Assembly: GCA_964475985.1 (NCBI GenBank)
Contig: CAYYYP010000029.1
Coordinates: 1 to 42,813, forward strand
Length of the DNA stretch: 42,813 nt
Direction of reading: 5' to 3'
DNA from: CAYYYP01 sp964475985
GTDB taxonomy: Bacteria; Bdellovibrionota; UBA1018; CAYHWW01
The notes under the pieces are model-generated. The model was not told the origin of the DNA and searched no databases. It worked only from the letters and a program-made list of their open reading frames with translations. The translations under genes were made by a program, and so were the position numbers. The first letter of the stretch is position 1; each line of letters begins with the position of its first letter. Positions 17,192 through 26,092 of this stretch are shown one piece after another.

Positions 17192-18088
17192 TTACCTAAG
17201 AATATAGCTCAGTCCGCCCTCAATTGCTGCTACTTGAGCATCCACGCAAATGGCGTCCGTCACCCTAGGGCTGTCGGGATAAACTTCTGTAGTGGTCGTG
17301 TATTTTGCGTTTGAGAAACCAGCACAAAGTGAAAGCTCCTTAATGGGGTAATTGACTACACCTTCCTGTTCGAGCGGCATTCCAATAATTTTTCCTTGGG
17401 CATCGGGCTGGGCAATATGCGTAATTTTGCGAACCGAACTAATGATCGATCGTTGGAATTCGGGGCCGGGATTTTCTGAATCTCCGACGACATAAAAGCC
17501 ATCGGGAATATCGTGTAGCTCAAGAATTTTGCCGTCTCTTTTTTGTAGGGCCGGGAAAAACACGGTGTTGTCCGTATCCGTGGTTTCGTGAAGGTCAAAG
17601 TGCGCAAAAATATTTGTCTGAAAAGGCGCCATGACTTTTAGAAAAAGTTCACACTCCTCGGCGGGGCTATTGCGAATGAAGGATCGGTTGGGATCAATGG
17701 CTTTTGGATTCCAACGATTGATCGTCTCATAAGCCCAAGGACTTATGCACGGAGCGCATATGAAGTTCAGGGAGCCAGCATACTTTGAGGCTTCGTTTTT
17801 CATGAAGGTAAGCGCGCCATGCACGCCACTGGTCTCATAGCCATGGACGCCGCCGGTAATGAGCACCGTCTTTTTTGCCGGATCGTTCATCTTTGATTTG
17901 ATCAGGAAAAGTGGGTAATCGGCTGGGTTAATGGATAATTCGCCGTACTGAACGACATCGAAGTCCGATGCTAAAGTTTTAATTTTTGAGACGACTTCGT
18001 TTTGATAGGAGCGTTTGATGATTTGCTCACTTAACCATTGAGCTTTGTCGGCCGAAGTCCAGGGCGTTAAAGGGTTTGAAGAACTCAT
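17192..18088 (-). CDS. M14-family zinc carboxypeptidase / deacylase-like protein
   Basis: A 298-residue metallohydrolase from the ATG at 18088, which has GAAGGTGG just upstream; another ATG at 18103 adds five residues. Zinc-site motifs are GGVHGYETSG (H82-x2-E85) and HFDLHET (H167), with substrate-binding R135 in the DPNRSF motif. A late Glu in TTEVYPD may be the catalytic base. This pattern fits M14 carboxypeptidases and the related AstE/aspartoacylase group. No signal peptide is seen, so it is probably cytoplasmic. It diverges from the M1 peptidase gene. Confidence 0.8.
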   Translation of the reverse strand: MSSSNPLTPWTSADKAQWLSEQIIKRSYQNEVVSKIKTLASDFDVVQYGELSINPADYPLFLIKSKMNDPAKKTVLITGGVHGYETSGVHGALTFMKNEASKYAGSLNFICAPCISPWAYETINRWNPKAIDPNRSFIRNSPAEECELFLKVMAPFQTNIFAHFDLHETTDTDNTVFFPALQKRDGKILELHDIPDGFYVVGDSENPGPEFQRSIISSVRKITHIAQPDAQGKIIGMPLEQEGVVNYPIKELSLCAGFSNAKYTTTTEVYPDSPRVTDAICVDAQVAAIEGGLSYILR

Positions 18089-18168
18089 GCCACCTTCTAA
18101 CATAGTGGCGAATCTTAAGAGTTAAAATTTGTTACCTGCTTTAGAGATCACGCCCTTCTCCGGTTCGC

Positions 18169-20163
18169 GTGCCTCTAAATAAATCAAATTTGACTCATTT
18201 TTTAGAAGTATGTTACTGGCCCCGAGTGCTTATTTTACGAAACTTCATCCATGTTCTTTTTTTGTTGGCGTATTTTTTCTGCGGAGTGGCCATGGCAATA
18301 GTATCGGAGCCGCATTCAAATTTGCCGGCACACGCCCGCGACGTACATTCTTTTTCGAATCCTTCGCAGGTGAGGGTTACCCATCTGGACCTAGACCTTT
18401 CGGTTAATTTTGATCACAAAACACTCTCGGGTGCCGTAATTCTGGACATCGAGCGCATCGATGCGAATGCACCTCTGAAATTGGATACCCATTCCTTAAA
18501 TATAAAAGCGGTACTCGTAGACGATGGGAACGGACAGTTTGGACCAGCATCGTTTCATATGGCTCCACCCTCGGAAGAAGAAAGTCAGAGAATTTTCGGC
18601 CAAGCACTTACGGTTGAATTGCCGCCTAAAACCCGTCGGGTGAAAATTGAATATGAAACTTCGCCGGGAGCGTTGGCTTTACAGTGGCTTAGTCCAGCGC
18701 AAACGAGCGGCAAACTTCATCCGTTTTTTTATTCACAGGGTTACGCAATTTACACCCGGTCGTGGGTACCCTGTCAGGATTCGCCCCTGGTGCGCTTCAC
18801 CTACGATGCGCGGATTCAGGTTCCGCCTGAGCTAAGGGCAGTCATGAGCGCGTCAAATCAACTGCAACGTTCCGCTACCGGACGTTATGAATTTCATATG
18901 CCGCAGCCATTGCCTTCCTACCTCATGGCATTGGCCGTAGGTGATCTTGAGTTTCAGGCTACGGGTCCTCGTACGGGAGTTTTTAGTGAACCTAGTTTGC
19001 TGACGGCAGCAGCCTGGGAGTTTGCGGATGCGGAAGCGATGGTGCAGGCCGCAGAGGGCTTTTTGGGTGCCTATCAATGGGATCGATTTGATATTTTGGT
19101 AATGCCCCCGAGTTTCCCATATGGGGGCATGGAAAATCCTCGGCTTACCTTCGTTAACGGTGCGGCGGTCATGGACGGAAAGCGATCAAACGTAAATGTG
19201 ATTGCCCATGAACTTGCCCACAGCTGGGCCGGTAACTTGGTAGGCAATGCAACTTTTAACGGTGATTTTTGGCTTAACGAAGGTATCACTACCTATGTTG
19301 AGCGCCTGATTCAAAAAGCACTTTATGGTGAAGATGCGGCCCAGATGAGCGCCGCCCTAAGGTATCTTGGACTACGGGAATTCGTCGATAAACTTGGCCA
19401 CGACCATCCCGACACGCGACTGGCGGTGAATGGAGAGGGACGGGACCCCGATGATCTGACAACCCTAATTCCTTATGAGAAGGGTTATCTCTTTCTTCTT
19501 CATATTGAATCGGTTGTTGGACTTGAACCACTTCTGCGATTTCTAAAAAATTATTTTTCAAGGTTTGCGTTTCAAAATATGACAACGGATCGTTTCCTCG
19601 GTTTGCTTAGGGCGGAGTTTGTCCAGAGGGATGCCGAGGTCGAGCGAGCGCTGAACATTCAGGAGTGGGTGTATTCGCCAGGCTTGCCGGCAACGGCTCC
19701 GCAAATTGAGTCAAGGCTTGTGCATGCGGTAAATGCAGCAATTGAAGAATTTTCACGGACAAGTGACGCTGCTGATGTGAAGAATATGGATTCTTCAGGT
19801 TGGATTCCGAACCAATATGCGTATTTCATTCAGACGCTTCCGACGACGCTAACGAGTGCGCAGATGGTGGCGTTAGATGAGAGGTTTCATTTTACCGATT
19901 CCACCAATGTTGAAATATTATACCGCTGGCTTTTGCGCGCGATTCAATCAAACTACGGTCCTGGTTTGGAGCGGTTAGAACCATTCTTAACTCAAGTGGG
20001 CCGGGGACTTTACGTGAAGCCACTTTACGAAGCGTTGGCCCAAACGCCAGAGGGATTAGTTAGGGGACTGCGCGCCCTGACAAAAGCCCAACCTTTGTAC
20101 CATGCTGCAGTGGCGGCAAGTTGCGCTAAGCATTTAGGGTTGGATTCGGCGCAGAATTTGTAG
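18169..20163 (+). CDS. M1-family aminopeptidase, LTA4H-like, exported
   Basis: A 664-residue zinc metallopeptidase. The exopeptidase motif GGMEN is at 319-323 and the zinc motif HELAH at 347-351 (catalytic E348), with the third ligand E371 in WLNEG. Between H351 and E371 there are 19 residues, where M1 enzymes normally have 18, because of an extra residue in the NATFNGDFW stretch. An N-terminal beta domain (about 65-265) and a C-terminal helical domain (from about 510) match the leukotriene-A4-hydrolase/cold-aminopeptidase layout. A hydrophobic segment at 27-42 is a probable signal peptide. The GTG at 18169 is the farthest start; a GTG at 18226 is an alternative. It likely trims peptides in the periplasm or outside. 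Confidence 0.88.
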   Translation: MPLNKSNLTHFLEVCYWPRVLILRNFIHVLFLLAYFFCGVAMAIVSEPHSNLPAHARDVHSFSNPSQVRVTHLDLDLSVNFDHKTLSGAVILDIERIDANAPLKLDTHSLNIKAVLVDDGNGQFGPASFHMAPPSEEESQRIFGQALTVELPPKTRRVKIEYETSPGALALQWLSPAQTSGKLHPFFYSQGYAIYTRSWVPCQDSPLVRFTYDARIQVPPELRAVMSASNQLQRSATGRYEFHMPQPLPSYLMALAVGDLEFQATGPRTGVFSEPSLLTAAAWEFADAEAMVQAAEGFLGAYQWDRFDILVMPPSFPYGGMENPRLTFVNGAAVMDGKRSNVNVIAHELAHSWAGNLVGNATFNGDFWLNEGITTYVERLIQKALYGEDAAQMSAALRYLGLREFVDKLGHDHPDTRLAVNGEGRDPDDLTTLIPYEKGYLFLLHIESVVGLEPLLRFLKNYFSRFAFQNMTTDRFLGLLRAEFVQRDAEVERALNIQEWVYSPGLPATAPQIESRLVHAVNAAIEEFSRTSDAADVKNMDSSGWIPNQYAYFIQTLPTTLTSAQMVALDERFHFTDSTNVEILYRWLLRAIQSNYGPGLERLEPFLTQVGRGLYVKPLYEALAQTPEGLVRGLRALTKAQPLYHAAVAASCAKHLGLDSAQNL

Positions 20164-20500
20164 GCCTACAGCGGCTGATTCCCAAAGCCCCCAAAGGTAG
20201 CGACGCAGTAAATTTACAATTCGTGCCGGTATATTAATAAATGGAATTCATAGTGTGTGACTCCCGCAATCCGGCTATGGCGATGAATGATTTGTAGCAT
20301 TGCGCCACGCGCAAGTTCAAATTGGAAGTTGATCAGACATTAAAAATGCAATCAAAAAGACCAAATACGGCCTAAAAAAATAGCCGTTTTAGTTAATGCT
20401 CTGCTCCTTGCTGATGGCTATTTATGGGGCGATACGAAGGTTAATCAATCTAGCTGGGACGGGTGTGTTTACCGAAACGGGGTTTGCGTAGGGAGGGGTT
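20164..20500. other. 337-base intergenic stretch
   Basis: No supported gene. It is moderately AT-rich in the middle with several short ATG-started frames that lack ribosome sites. The right end holds the strong GGGAGGGG ribosome site of the next gene. I see no riboswitch, tRNA or terminator I can defend. Confidence 0.4.
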
Positions 20501-21616
20501 TTGAGGGCGGTTTTATACTTTTTTTGGGGATGCTTAGTTTCGCAGTGGTGCCTGGCTCACTCTTTTGAGGGACTGCCAAGCGGTGACCTTGAAAGAATAT
20601 ATGTGACAACCGAAGATGGGGTTCAGATCGAAATGCTTCACCTTAAGAATCCCGGCAAACCTATCATTTTATTAGAGCCAGGAATGGGAGCTCAGGGTCT
20701 ATCTTTGGAAAAACCAGCGCTTGCTTTACGGCTACGCGGAGATTTTGATGTATTTATCGGTAACTGGCGAGGCTCGGTGGTGCTTCCCGCAGGGATGCGG
20801 AGTCTGGGCGTGCGCAACGGTTTAGTGGAGATTGCCCGTAATGACGTACCTGCCCAGCTTCGGCATATCATTTACAATTATGCTTCGGGGGAGCAGTTGG
20901 GCCTAGGGATTACGCTCTTTGGCCATAGCATGGGCGGTATGATGATCAGCGCTTTACTCTCGGATCCAGGTTTAGCGCGTGAGTTTAGGCCGCGGATAAA
21001 TGCAGTTCTACTTTTTCAGTCCCCGCATCATGTGCGGTACATCCAGAGAAGATTAAAACTGCTTGCGCGTTTGAGCCTACCTTTTCTGCGCGCCCTCAAA
21101 GCATCGGGAGTTAGCGTTTTGGAAAATCGCGACATTGCGAAAAACTCGGCGGTGGAGAGCGTTGTCATGGCTTTGGTTAGGCTCATCATGAATCCTGAGT
21201 ACACGGGTCCAGAAAATTTTCGAAACATCTTTTTTGAAACGGGGGCCCGGAGAATTCCCTTGGATTTGGTTTTGGATTTTGCGCGGGCGGCGGCCGGCGA
21301 TGGTGAGTTTAGGAACCGGGCAGGTGATCGCATTCTTCATCCGACGCAAATCACTGGCTTACCCGTGCAGATTGTTCGAGGTCGCCTGGATTCATTGGCC
21401 GTTTGGGAGGAGCAGGGGGAATATTTTGAGGCGTTGAATACTTCGGAGAAGCAATTGGTAAGCGTGCCGCACATTCACCACATGGATAGTGTTTTACTAA
21501 ACGGGGAAGAATTCGCATTTTTTGACAATGTGTTGGCGTTCACCGCAGATCCGGTGGCGGAAATAGAAAGGCGTGCTCGTGTTGCGGTGCCCGCGCCATG
21601 TGGGAACCTGCTTTGA
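20501..21616 (+). CDS. Exported alpha/beta hydrolase
   Basis: A 371-residue serine hydrolase with an N-terminal signal peptide (about 1-19, ending CLA). The nucleophile elbow is GHSMGG with S143. Likely acid and base are D297 (GRLDS) and H327 (HIHHMDS). LLEPGMGAQG (58-67) supplies the oxyanion-loop region, resembling lipase-type hydrolases of the acid-lipase/LIPA-like group. The start is TTG at 20501 with GGGAGGGG immediately upstream, an unusually strong site for a weak start codon. It probably acts on esters or lipids outside the cytoplasm. Confidence 0.82.
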   Translation: MRAVLYFFWGCLVSQWCLAHSFEGLPSGDLERIYVTTEDGVQIEMLHLKNPGKPIILLEPGMGAQGLSLEKPALALRLRGDFDVFIGNWRGSVVLPAGMRSLGVRNGLVEIARNDVPAQLRHIIYNYASGEQLGLGITLFGHSMGGMMISALLSDPGLAREFRPRINAVLLFQSPHHVRYIQRRLKLLARLSLPFLRALKASGVSVLENRDIAKNSAVESVVMALVRLIMNPEYTGPENFRNIFFETGARRIPLDLVLDFARAAAGDGEFRNRAGDRILHPTQITGLPVQIVRGRLDSLAVWEEQGEYFEALNTSEKQLVSVPHIHHMDSVLLNGEEFAFFDNVLAFTADPVAEIERRARVAVPAPCGNLL

Positions 21617-21710
21617 CGGCGAAACCGCATTCTTCTGGGGTAAGTAGCGAAAGTGTGAGAGCTGCCAGAGCTCGCTACCGTGAGGCACAATCCCGCGATA
21701 TTGGATTGCC

Positions 21711-21757
21711 TTATGATTAAGCGTAAAAACAAATAAAGTTTATACGCTTAATCATAA
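21711..21757. terminator. Hairpin after the alpha/beta hydrolase gene
   Basis: The arms 21711-21725 and 21743-21757 are perfect 15-base reverse complements (TTATGATTAAGCGTA). With one mismatch the stem extends to 20 pairs around an AAATAAA loop. It lies about 95 bases after the hydrolase stop. There is no classical U-run, so it may instead be a repeat-type hairpin or a transcript stabiliser. Confidence 0.5.
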
Positions 21758-21760
21758 AGC

Positions 21761-21799
21761 GGCGGCGACTGCCTCATAACTGATGAGGGCAGCGCCGCC
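21761..21799 (-). terminator. G+C-rich hairpin after the subtilase gene
   Basis: GGCGGCG at 21761-21767 pairs with CGCCGCC at 21793-21799, and the stem continues inward as CTGCC-TCAT against ATGAGGGCAG with one bulge. It lies 19 bases beyond the subtilase stop on its coding strand and abuts the previous hairpin. The two together form a double-hairpin barrier between convergent genes. Confidence 0.6.
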
Positions 21800-21817
21800 A
21801 CTAAAGGGGGTTTCGCC

Positions 21818-23329
21818 CTATGGCTTTTGTAGCCAGAAGTTATAATTACCTGAACCAGAAGCAGAAGTGATGCGCCAGAAGTAGTAACCGGCCGAACCGT
21901 TGTATGAAACAGATTCCGTTGATGTCCCGCCTAACCCTGCGGCTACTGCAACCCAGGATGAACCATTCCACTTAAACAGATAGAGGTTAAAATTCGCGGT
22001 GCTTGGCCCACTGAGCCAACCTTGGTGAATCCCAGTATTTGCATAATAGTAATTTCCATTCGGTTGTACTTGCGAAGCACCTGATCCGTAGAGGGAACTT
22101 GAATATGCGGTGCAGGTGGTGCATGGCACAGTCGTTGGCGTTGGAGTGGGCGTAGAACCCTGCCCGTTTACTGCATAAAGCAAACGGTTGGCTGTTCCAC
22201 TTGGAAGGCTTTGCAATCGACCATTGGTTGCCCCACCGGTGAGTGCAGCTGCAACTTGGACAGGAGTTGCAGTTGGATTATTTTGCAAATAAAGTGCGGC
22301 TGCTCCGGCTACGTGCGGGCTTGCCATGGAGGTTCCGCTTGATTGCACCGTCGTCGCATCGCCCGTATACCACGCCGAAGCAACGCTTTGCCCTGGCGCA
22401 ACAATGTCTACACAACTTCCATAATTTGAAAAGGAAGCCAGTCGATCAGAGCTGGTTGATGCCCCTACCGTGATGGCCGCCGGAAGCGCAGCTGGGGAAA
22501 CGGAACAGGCATCCTTGGTTTCATTTCCTGCGGCCACCGTATAGGTGACTCCGCGATTAATGGAGTTTTGCACCGCTAATTCAAGTGCCGTTGATCTCAC
22601 TCCGCTGAGGCTCATATTTGCAACAGTAGGGCCTGACTTATTCGCAGAAACCCAATCAATTCCGGCGATGACGCGAGAAACGGAAGCTGAACCATCGCAG
22701 CCTAACACTCGCACTGCGTAGAGCCTTACGCCTTTAGCAACGCCGAAGGTCCGGCCACCAACGGTTCCGGCAACGTGCGTTCCATGACCATTACAGTCGT
22801 TTCCATTTTGGCCATCGCCGATTGCGTCGTAACCAAAAAGCGCACGACCGCCAAATTCCTGGTGAGTGAGTCGGATCCCTGTGTCTAGTACGTAGACGCT
22901 GACGCCGGTACCATCGTTTGCATAATTAAAGCTTCCATTTAGCGGTAAGTCCCTTTGATCAATGCGGTCTAGTCCCCACGCAGCACCGCTTTGAGTCGCG
23001 TCTGCATAAACCATGGAGTCTTCTTCCACGAGCTGAACATTCGGTTCGTCAGCTAATTTCTGCGCCGTTGCTTCGTCAGCTTCCACGGCAAAACCATTGA
23101 TAGAGTTTTGATAAATGTGGCTTAAGTGCGCGTGGTGCTTTTCTGCGAGGCCAAGGGCAGAGCCTACCGCCATTGCGCGAAAATCGCCCGCGCCCGAAGT
23201 ATTTGATTTTAAAATTACAATGTATTGACCCCGAACTCTACGTTCAGAGGTTTTGATTTCGGCAGCTGAAGAAAGGGAAGAAAAATAAATAAGCGGCAAA
23301 ATCGCAAGCATCATGCTTTTTGTTTTCAT
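21818..23329 (-). CDS. Secreted subtilisin-family serine protease (S8A)
   Basis: A 503-residue extracellular protease. Signal peptide 1-22; I9 propeptide about 30-108, which normally folds and inhibits the enzyme until cleaved; catalytic domain about 115-385 with D149 (VLDTG), H182 (GHGTHVAG) and S334 (GTSMASP), oxyanion N269 (AAGNE), of the proteinase-K/aqualysin type. A PTPTPT linker (393-399) joins a C-terminal beta domain (403-503) with a CTTC motif, rich in Tyr/Ser/Gly, probably a pre-peptidase or carbohydrate-binding-like domain. The ATG has AAAAGGAG upstream. The first ~97 codons and the upstream region are duplicated at 25580-25900. Confidence 0.95.
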   Translation of the reverse strand: MKTKSMMLAILPLIYFSSLSSAAEIKTSERRVRGQYIVILKSNTSGAGDFRAMAVGSALGLAEKHHAHLSHIYQNSINGFAVEADEATAQKLADEPNVQLVEEDSMVYADATQSGAAWGLDRIDQRDLPLNGSFNYANDGTGVSVYVLDTGIRLTHQEFGGRALFGYDAIGDGQNGNDCNGHGTHVAGTVGGRTFGVAKGVRLYAVRVLGCDGSASVSRVIAGIDWVSANKSGPTVANMSLSGVRSTALELAVQNSINRGVTYTVAAGNETKDACSVSPAALPAAITVGASTSSDRLASFSNYGSCVDIVAPGQSVASAWYTGDATTVQSSGTSMASPHVAGAAALYLQNNPTATPVQVAAALTGGATNGRLQSLPSGTANRLLYAVNGQGSTPTPTPTTVPCTTCTAYSSSLYGSGASQVQPNGNYYYANTGIHQGWLSGPSTANFNLYLFKWNGSSWVAVAAGLGGTSTESVSYNGSAGYYFWRITSASGSGNYNFWLQKP

Positions 23330-23504
23330 GAAATAAACTCCTTTTATTTCTTTTAAGATTTAATTTTATGGGCGAATAAAAATTATAACTTTTCAGTGAA
23401 CGAAAGCAATGCTTGGTAGAAAAAATTATTTTAAATATTTTAAATTTAGATAGTTCATAATTTTAATGCTTTTGGCGCGATAAAGTTTTTTAAATAAAAA
23501 ATAT

Positions 23505-24473
23505 TTAATTTATTTGACTGATGAATTCACGAATTTCATCTATTGCAGTTTCGTCGACAATCGATGTTGTCCAAGCGGGTGGCATTTGTGCGGCAGATCC
23601 CCCGTGCTCCATGCGGTACAAAACCGCGCTTTTTTCCGGATGCCCTGGCGCGATTCGAAAAGTCTCAATCTGTCCGGGAATACGGTATGCAGCAGTTCGT
23701 TGTCCGATGACCGTCCTAAAATAGGGTTGTTGGGATAGGGGAAGATTTTCTTCATGATTCAAGAACAGGCCGGTGTGGGCAGCGTCGCCATCTGGATTAT
23801 GACAATGGGCGCAATTGCCCTGAAAATAGCCAAAAACCTTTTTCATGGATGGAATTTGTGCATCATGCCGCAAAGCGACGGGAACTTCTTGGGGTAAATC
23901 GATGAGACGTTGGTTTATCAGTGTGCTTACGCTAGTCGCCGTAATACTTATGCCATCACGGATGGCGGAAAGTTGTAGGCCGTTAAACCCCAGGACCGGG
24001 TCCCCGTTACGTTGATGGCAAGTAGTGCAGGCGATGCGTGAAGGAATGCGATACATACGGCCTGCGGTTAAGGTCCAGTGGTTCCAGATTCCTTGCGCTG
24101 GCGCCAACTGGGCCTGAGTCTCATTTGTGTCCCAGAGATAGGTAGCGAAAGCCCAATTGCGGATGCCGACTTTGACCATGAATCTAGTTTCCACTTTTTT
24201 CATGCTGCGTGGATCCCCCGGAATCCGGGGCAGGGAAAATTCTTTCCAGAATTTTGTTCCGACGGGGAACTCCCAGTTCTGCGCGTCGAGTGCGTGAATT
24301 CGGGTTTGCGGTGGAATCCAAACCCAACGGCGTTTTTGAGAGCCATCGGAATAAAGCGGATATTGCGGCAGGTATTCCAGAACGCTGAGACTTCCAATTC
24401 CAGTTTGGGATAGAGTCATGGGAATGTCATTCGATGCGCGAATAGATGGCACTAAAATTAAAAATACCGTCAT
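23505..24473 (-). CDS. Exported diheme c-type cytochrome (SO2930-like)
   Basis: A periplasmic protein with two haem-c sites, CTTCH (149-153) and CAHCH (221-225), numbered from the ATG at 24473. The N-terminal half (LPQYPLYSDGSQKRRW, then FPVGTKFWKEF and WAFATYLWD) fits the SO2930-family diheme cytochromes. The last third carries a MPP motif that could include the second haem's Met ligand. A TTG at 24506 would give a better charged signal peptide (MWRGPYVPCLAM...) and is a real alternative. A 12-base inverted repeat overlaps the ATG start. The gene follows the exported protein at 24542 on the same strand, so they may form one unit. Confidence 0.8.
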   Translation of the reverse strand: MTVFLILVPSIRASNDIPMTLSQTGIGSLSVLEYLPQYPLYSDGSQKRRWVWIPPQTRIHALDAQNWEFPVGTKFWKEFSLPRIPGDPRSMKKVETRFMVKVGIRNWAFATYLWDTNETQAQLAPAQGIWNHWTLTAGRMYRIPSRIACTTCHQRNGDPVLGFNGLQLSAIRDGISITATSVSTLINQRLIDLPQEVPVALRHDAQIPSMKKVFGYFQGNCAHCHNPDGDAAHTGLFLNHEENLPLSQQPYFRTVIGQRTAAYRIPGQIETFRIAPGHPEKSAVLYRMEHGGSAAQMPPAWTTSIVDETAIDEIREFISQIN

Positions 24474-24521
24474 CGCCAGGCAGGGGACGTAAGGTCCGCG
24501 CCACAAACACTGCCTGGCGAT
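24472..24521. repeat. 12-base inverted repeat over the cytochrome start
   Basis: ATCGCCAGGCAG (24472-24483) is the perfect reverse complement of 24510-24521, with a 26-base loop. On the minus strand the second arm includes the ATG at 24473. It could hide the start codon in the mRNA, or act as an attenuating hairpin after the upstream gene. Confidence 0.5.
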
Positions 24522-24541
24522 GTATAAATAAAGAATATTTA

Positions 24542-25324
24542 TTATTGCGGTGGAATCCAAGCTCGCCCATCCCGAATGCGGCCGGCGCTCCAAGCTAGTG
24601 GCCTAAACCGTACTTGACGAAGCATCTGCGCCAGACGACTGTTCTGCCCCACCCGGATGTGATCAAGTCCCGGTAGAAACGGCCGGTAACCAACCATCGC
24701 ATTGCTGACGATGCGAAAGAAAGTTTGTGGCATGAGCTGTCCCTCATATTCCCCGCCTAAAGAATGGAAGCTGAAATCTAGGAATTGCGCAAATATAGTG
24801 TGAGGCATCCCTAGCGGTGAATCAGCCCTTGCGATGAGAGCACCTTCGGCATCTTTGACTTCAAAACCGTTATTTCCTAAATGAGTCACATCGCCCATCT
24901 CCACAATGGTCCCAAACTTGGTCGCCATGGAATGCCGGCGGGCTGGATGGTTTGTGACGGAAAGATCTGGGATTACGTGGGCTCCGCCTTCCTGTGTTGA
25001 TACGGTAGCGTAGGACACAAGAAATTCATTGAACGCACGCGGGCAGCCGCAACCCACGAAGTCGTCATTGACGGAAACCCCCAAGGTGATCATGGTTTTG
25101 CCGAGAACACTTTGTAACTGATACCCTTGATCCCCCATGTAGTTTCTCAGGGCTGCCGTGGAACCTATTCCGATGAGGGTGTAACTTGTTACACTGCCCA
25201 TTTGCACGATCTTTTCGGGATCCACATCCGATGGGATCACGATGGGATCTGCCCAACCCCTTGAAGCGAAAATCGTAAAAATTGAAAAAAGAACTGGCGC
25301 TAAACCAGTTGAAAAAAAACGCAT
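24542..25324 (-). CDS. Exported protein of unknown function
   Basis: Not recognised. It has 260 residues with a signal peptide (1-25, ending GWA). The mature protein opens DPIVIPSDVDPEKIVQ, has a CGC motif in the middle (VGCGCPRAF) and a GMPHTIFAQFLDFSFHSL stretch. The mix of strands without repeats suggests a single globular periplasmic domain. The ATG start has GGGGA at a good distance. The next gene downstream is the diheme cytochrome, so a redox or metabolite-handling role is possible but not shown. Confidence 0.6.
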   Translation of the reverse strand: MRFFSTGLAPVLFSIFTIFASRGWADPIVIPSDVDPEKIVQMGSVTSYTLIGIGSTAALRNYMGDQGYQLQSVLGKTMITLGVSVNDDFVGCGCPRAFNEFLVSYATVSTQEGGAHVIPDLSVTNHPARRHSMATKFGTIVEMGDVTHLGNNGFEVKDAEGALIARADSPLGMPHTIFAQFLDFSFHSLGGEYEGQLMPQTFFRIVSNAMVGYRPFLPGLDHIRVGQNSRLAQMLRQVRFRPLAWSAGRIRDGRAWIPPQ

Positions 25325-25382
25325 AAATCCCCCTTGTCTTCAAAAACGCTAGGGGATGCTCAACTGCTACGCAAGATCATGT

Positions 25383-25417
25383 AAAAAAATTTTAGGTGAC
25401 TCAGCGCGATGGCACCT
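25383..25417 (-). terminator. Intrinsic terminator after the I9-only gene
   Basis: Arms 25394-25398 (AGGTG) and 25413-25417 (CACCT) enclose 14 bases. On the minus strand the stem is followed by AAAATTTTTTT; on the plus strand by a T-run too. It separates the stand-alone propeptide gene from the next gene on the same strand. Confidence 0.55.
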
Positions 25418-25490
25418 TTTTTTGGGTGAAGAAATTTTTTTCGTGGAAAATATTTTTGAATTATAAACAATGATGCTTTACTTGAAAAAT

Positions 25491-25880
25491 TCATCGATAG
25501 GATTTCAGTTGACTTAAATTAAGAACATGAAAATTTTTCAGATAATCGGCAGGACTGGGTTTTAGTTGAAAGGGAGACTCCTGCTGAGCATTCGGTTCGT
25601 TAGCCAATTTTTGCGCCGTAGCTTCGTCGGCTTCCACGGCAAAACCTTTGATAGAGTTTTGATAAATGTGGCTTAAGTGCGCGTGGTGCTTTTCTACGAG
25701 GCCAAGGGCAGAGCCTACCGCCATTGCGCGAAAATCGCCCGCGCCTGAAGAATTTGATTTTAAAACCACGATGTATTGACCTAGAACTCTACGTTCAGAG
25801 GTTTTGATCTCGGCGGCGGAAGCCAGAGAAGACAAATAAATAAGCGGCATTATCGCAAGCATCATGCTTTTCGGGTTCAT
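25491..25880 (-). CDS. Stand-alone I9 propeptide/inhibitor-like protein (truncated subtilase copy)
   Basis: A 129-residue exported protein whose first ~97 residues nearly repeat the signal peptide and I9 propeptide of the subtilase at 21818-23329, with few substitutions. The match stops after NEPNAQ, and an unrelated 32-residue tail follows; no catalytic domain is present. The frame is intact, the signal peptide is intact and AAGGA precedes the ATG. It could be the remnant of a partial duplication. It could also work as a trans-acting chaperone or inhibitor of the protease, as known for free I9 proteins. The clean reading frame leaves the second option open. Confidence 0.7.
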   Translation of the reverse strand: MNPKSMMLAIMPLIYLSSLASAAEIKTSERRVLGQYIVVLKSNSSGAGDFRAMAVGSALGLVEKHHAHLSHIYQNSIKGFAVEADEATAQKLANEPNAQQESPFQLKPSPADYLKNFHVLNLSQLKSYR

Positions 25881-26092
25881 GAAATAAATTCCTTTTATTT
25901 CTTCAAGAAATGATTTTTAAGGGTGAATAAACATTGTAACTTTTTCGAATCCGATTGCAAGGATGTAAAGAAAAATTATTCTGTTGTTGCCTGAGAGATT
26001 TATAAACATTAAAAGTTCATAAATTTAAAAAGATTAAAAATTCGTAGTACGTGAATGCGGGTACAAGAATGACAAATTCCTTGTATATATTT

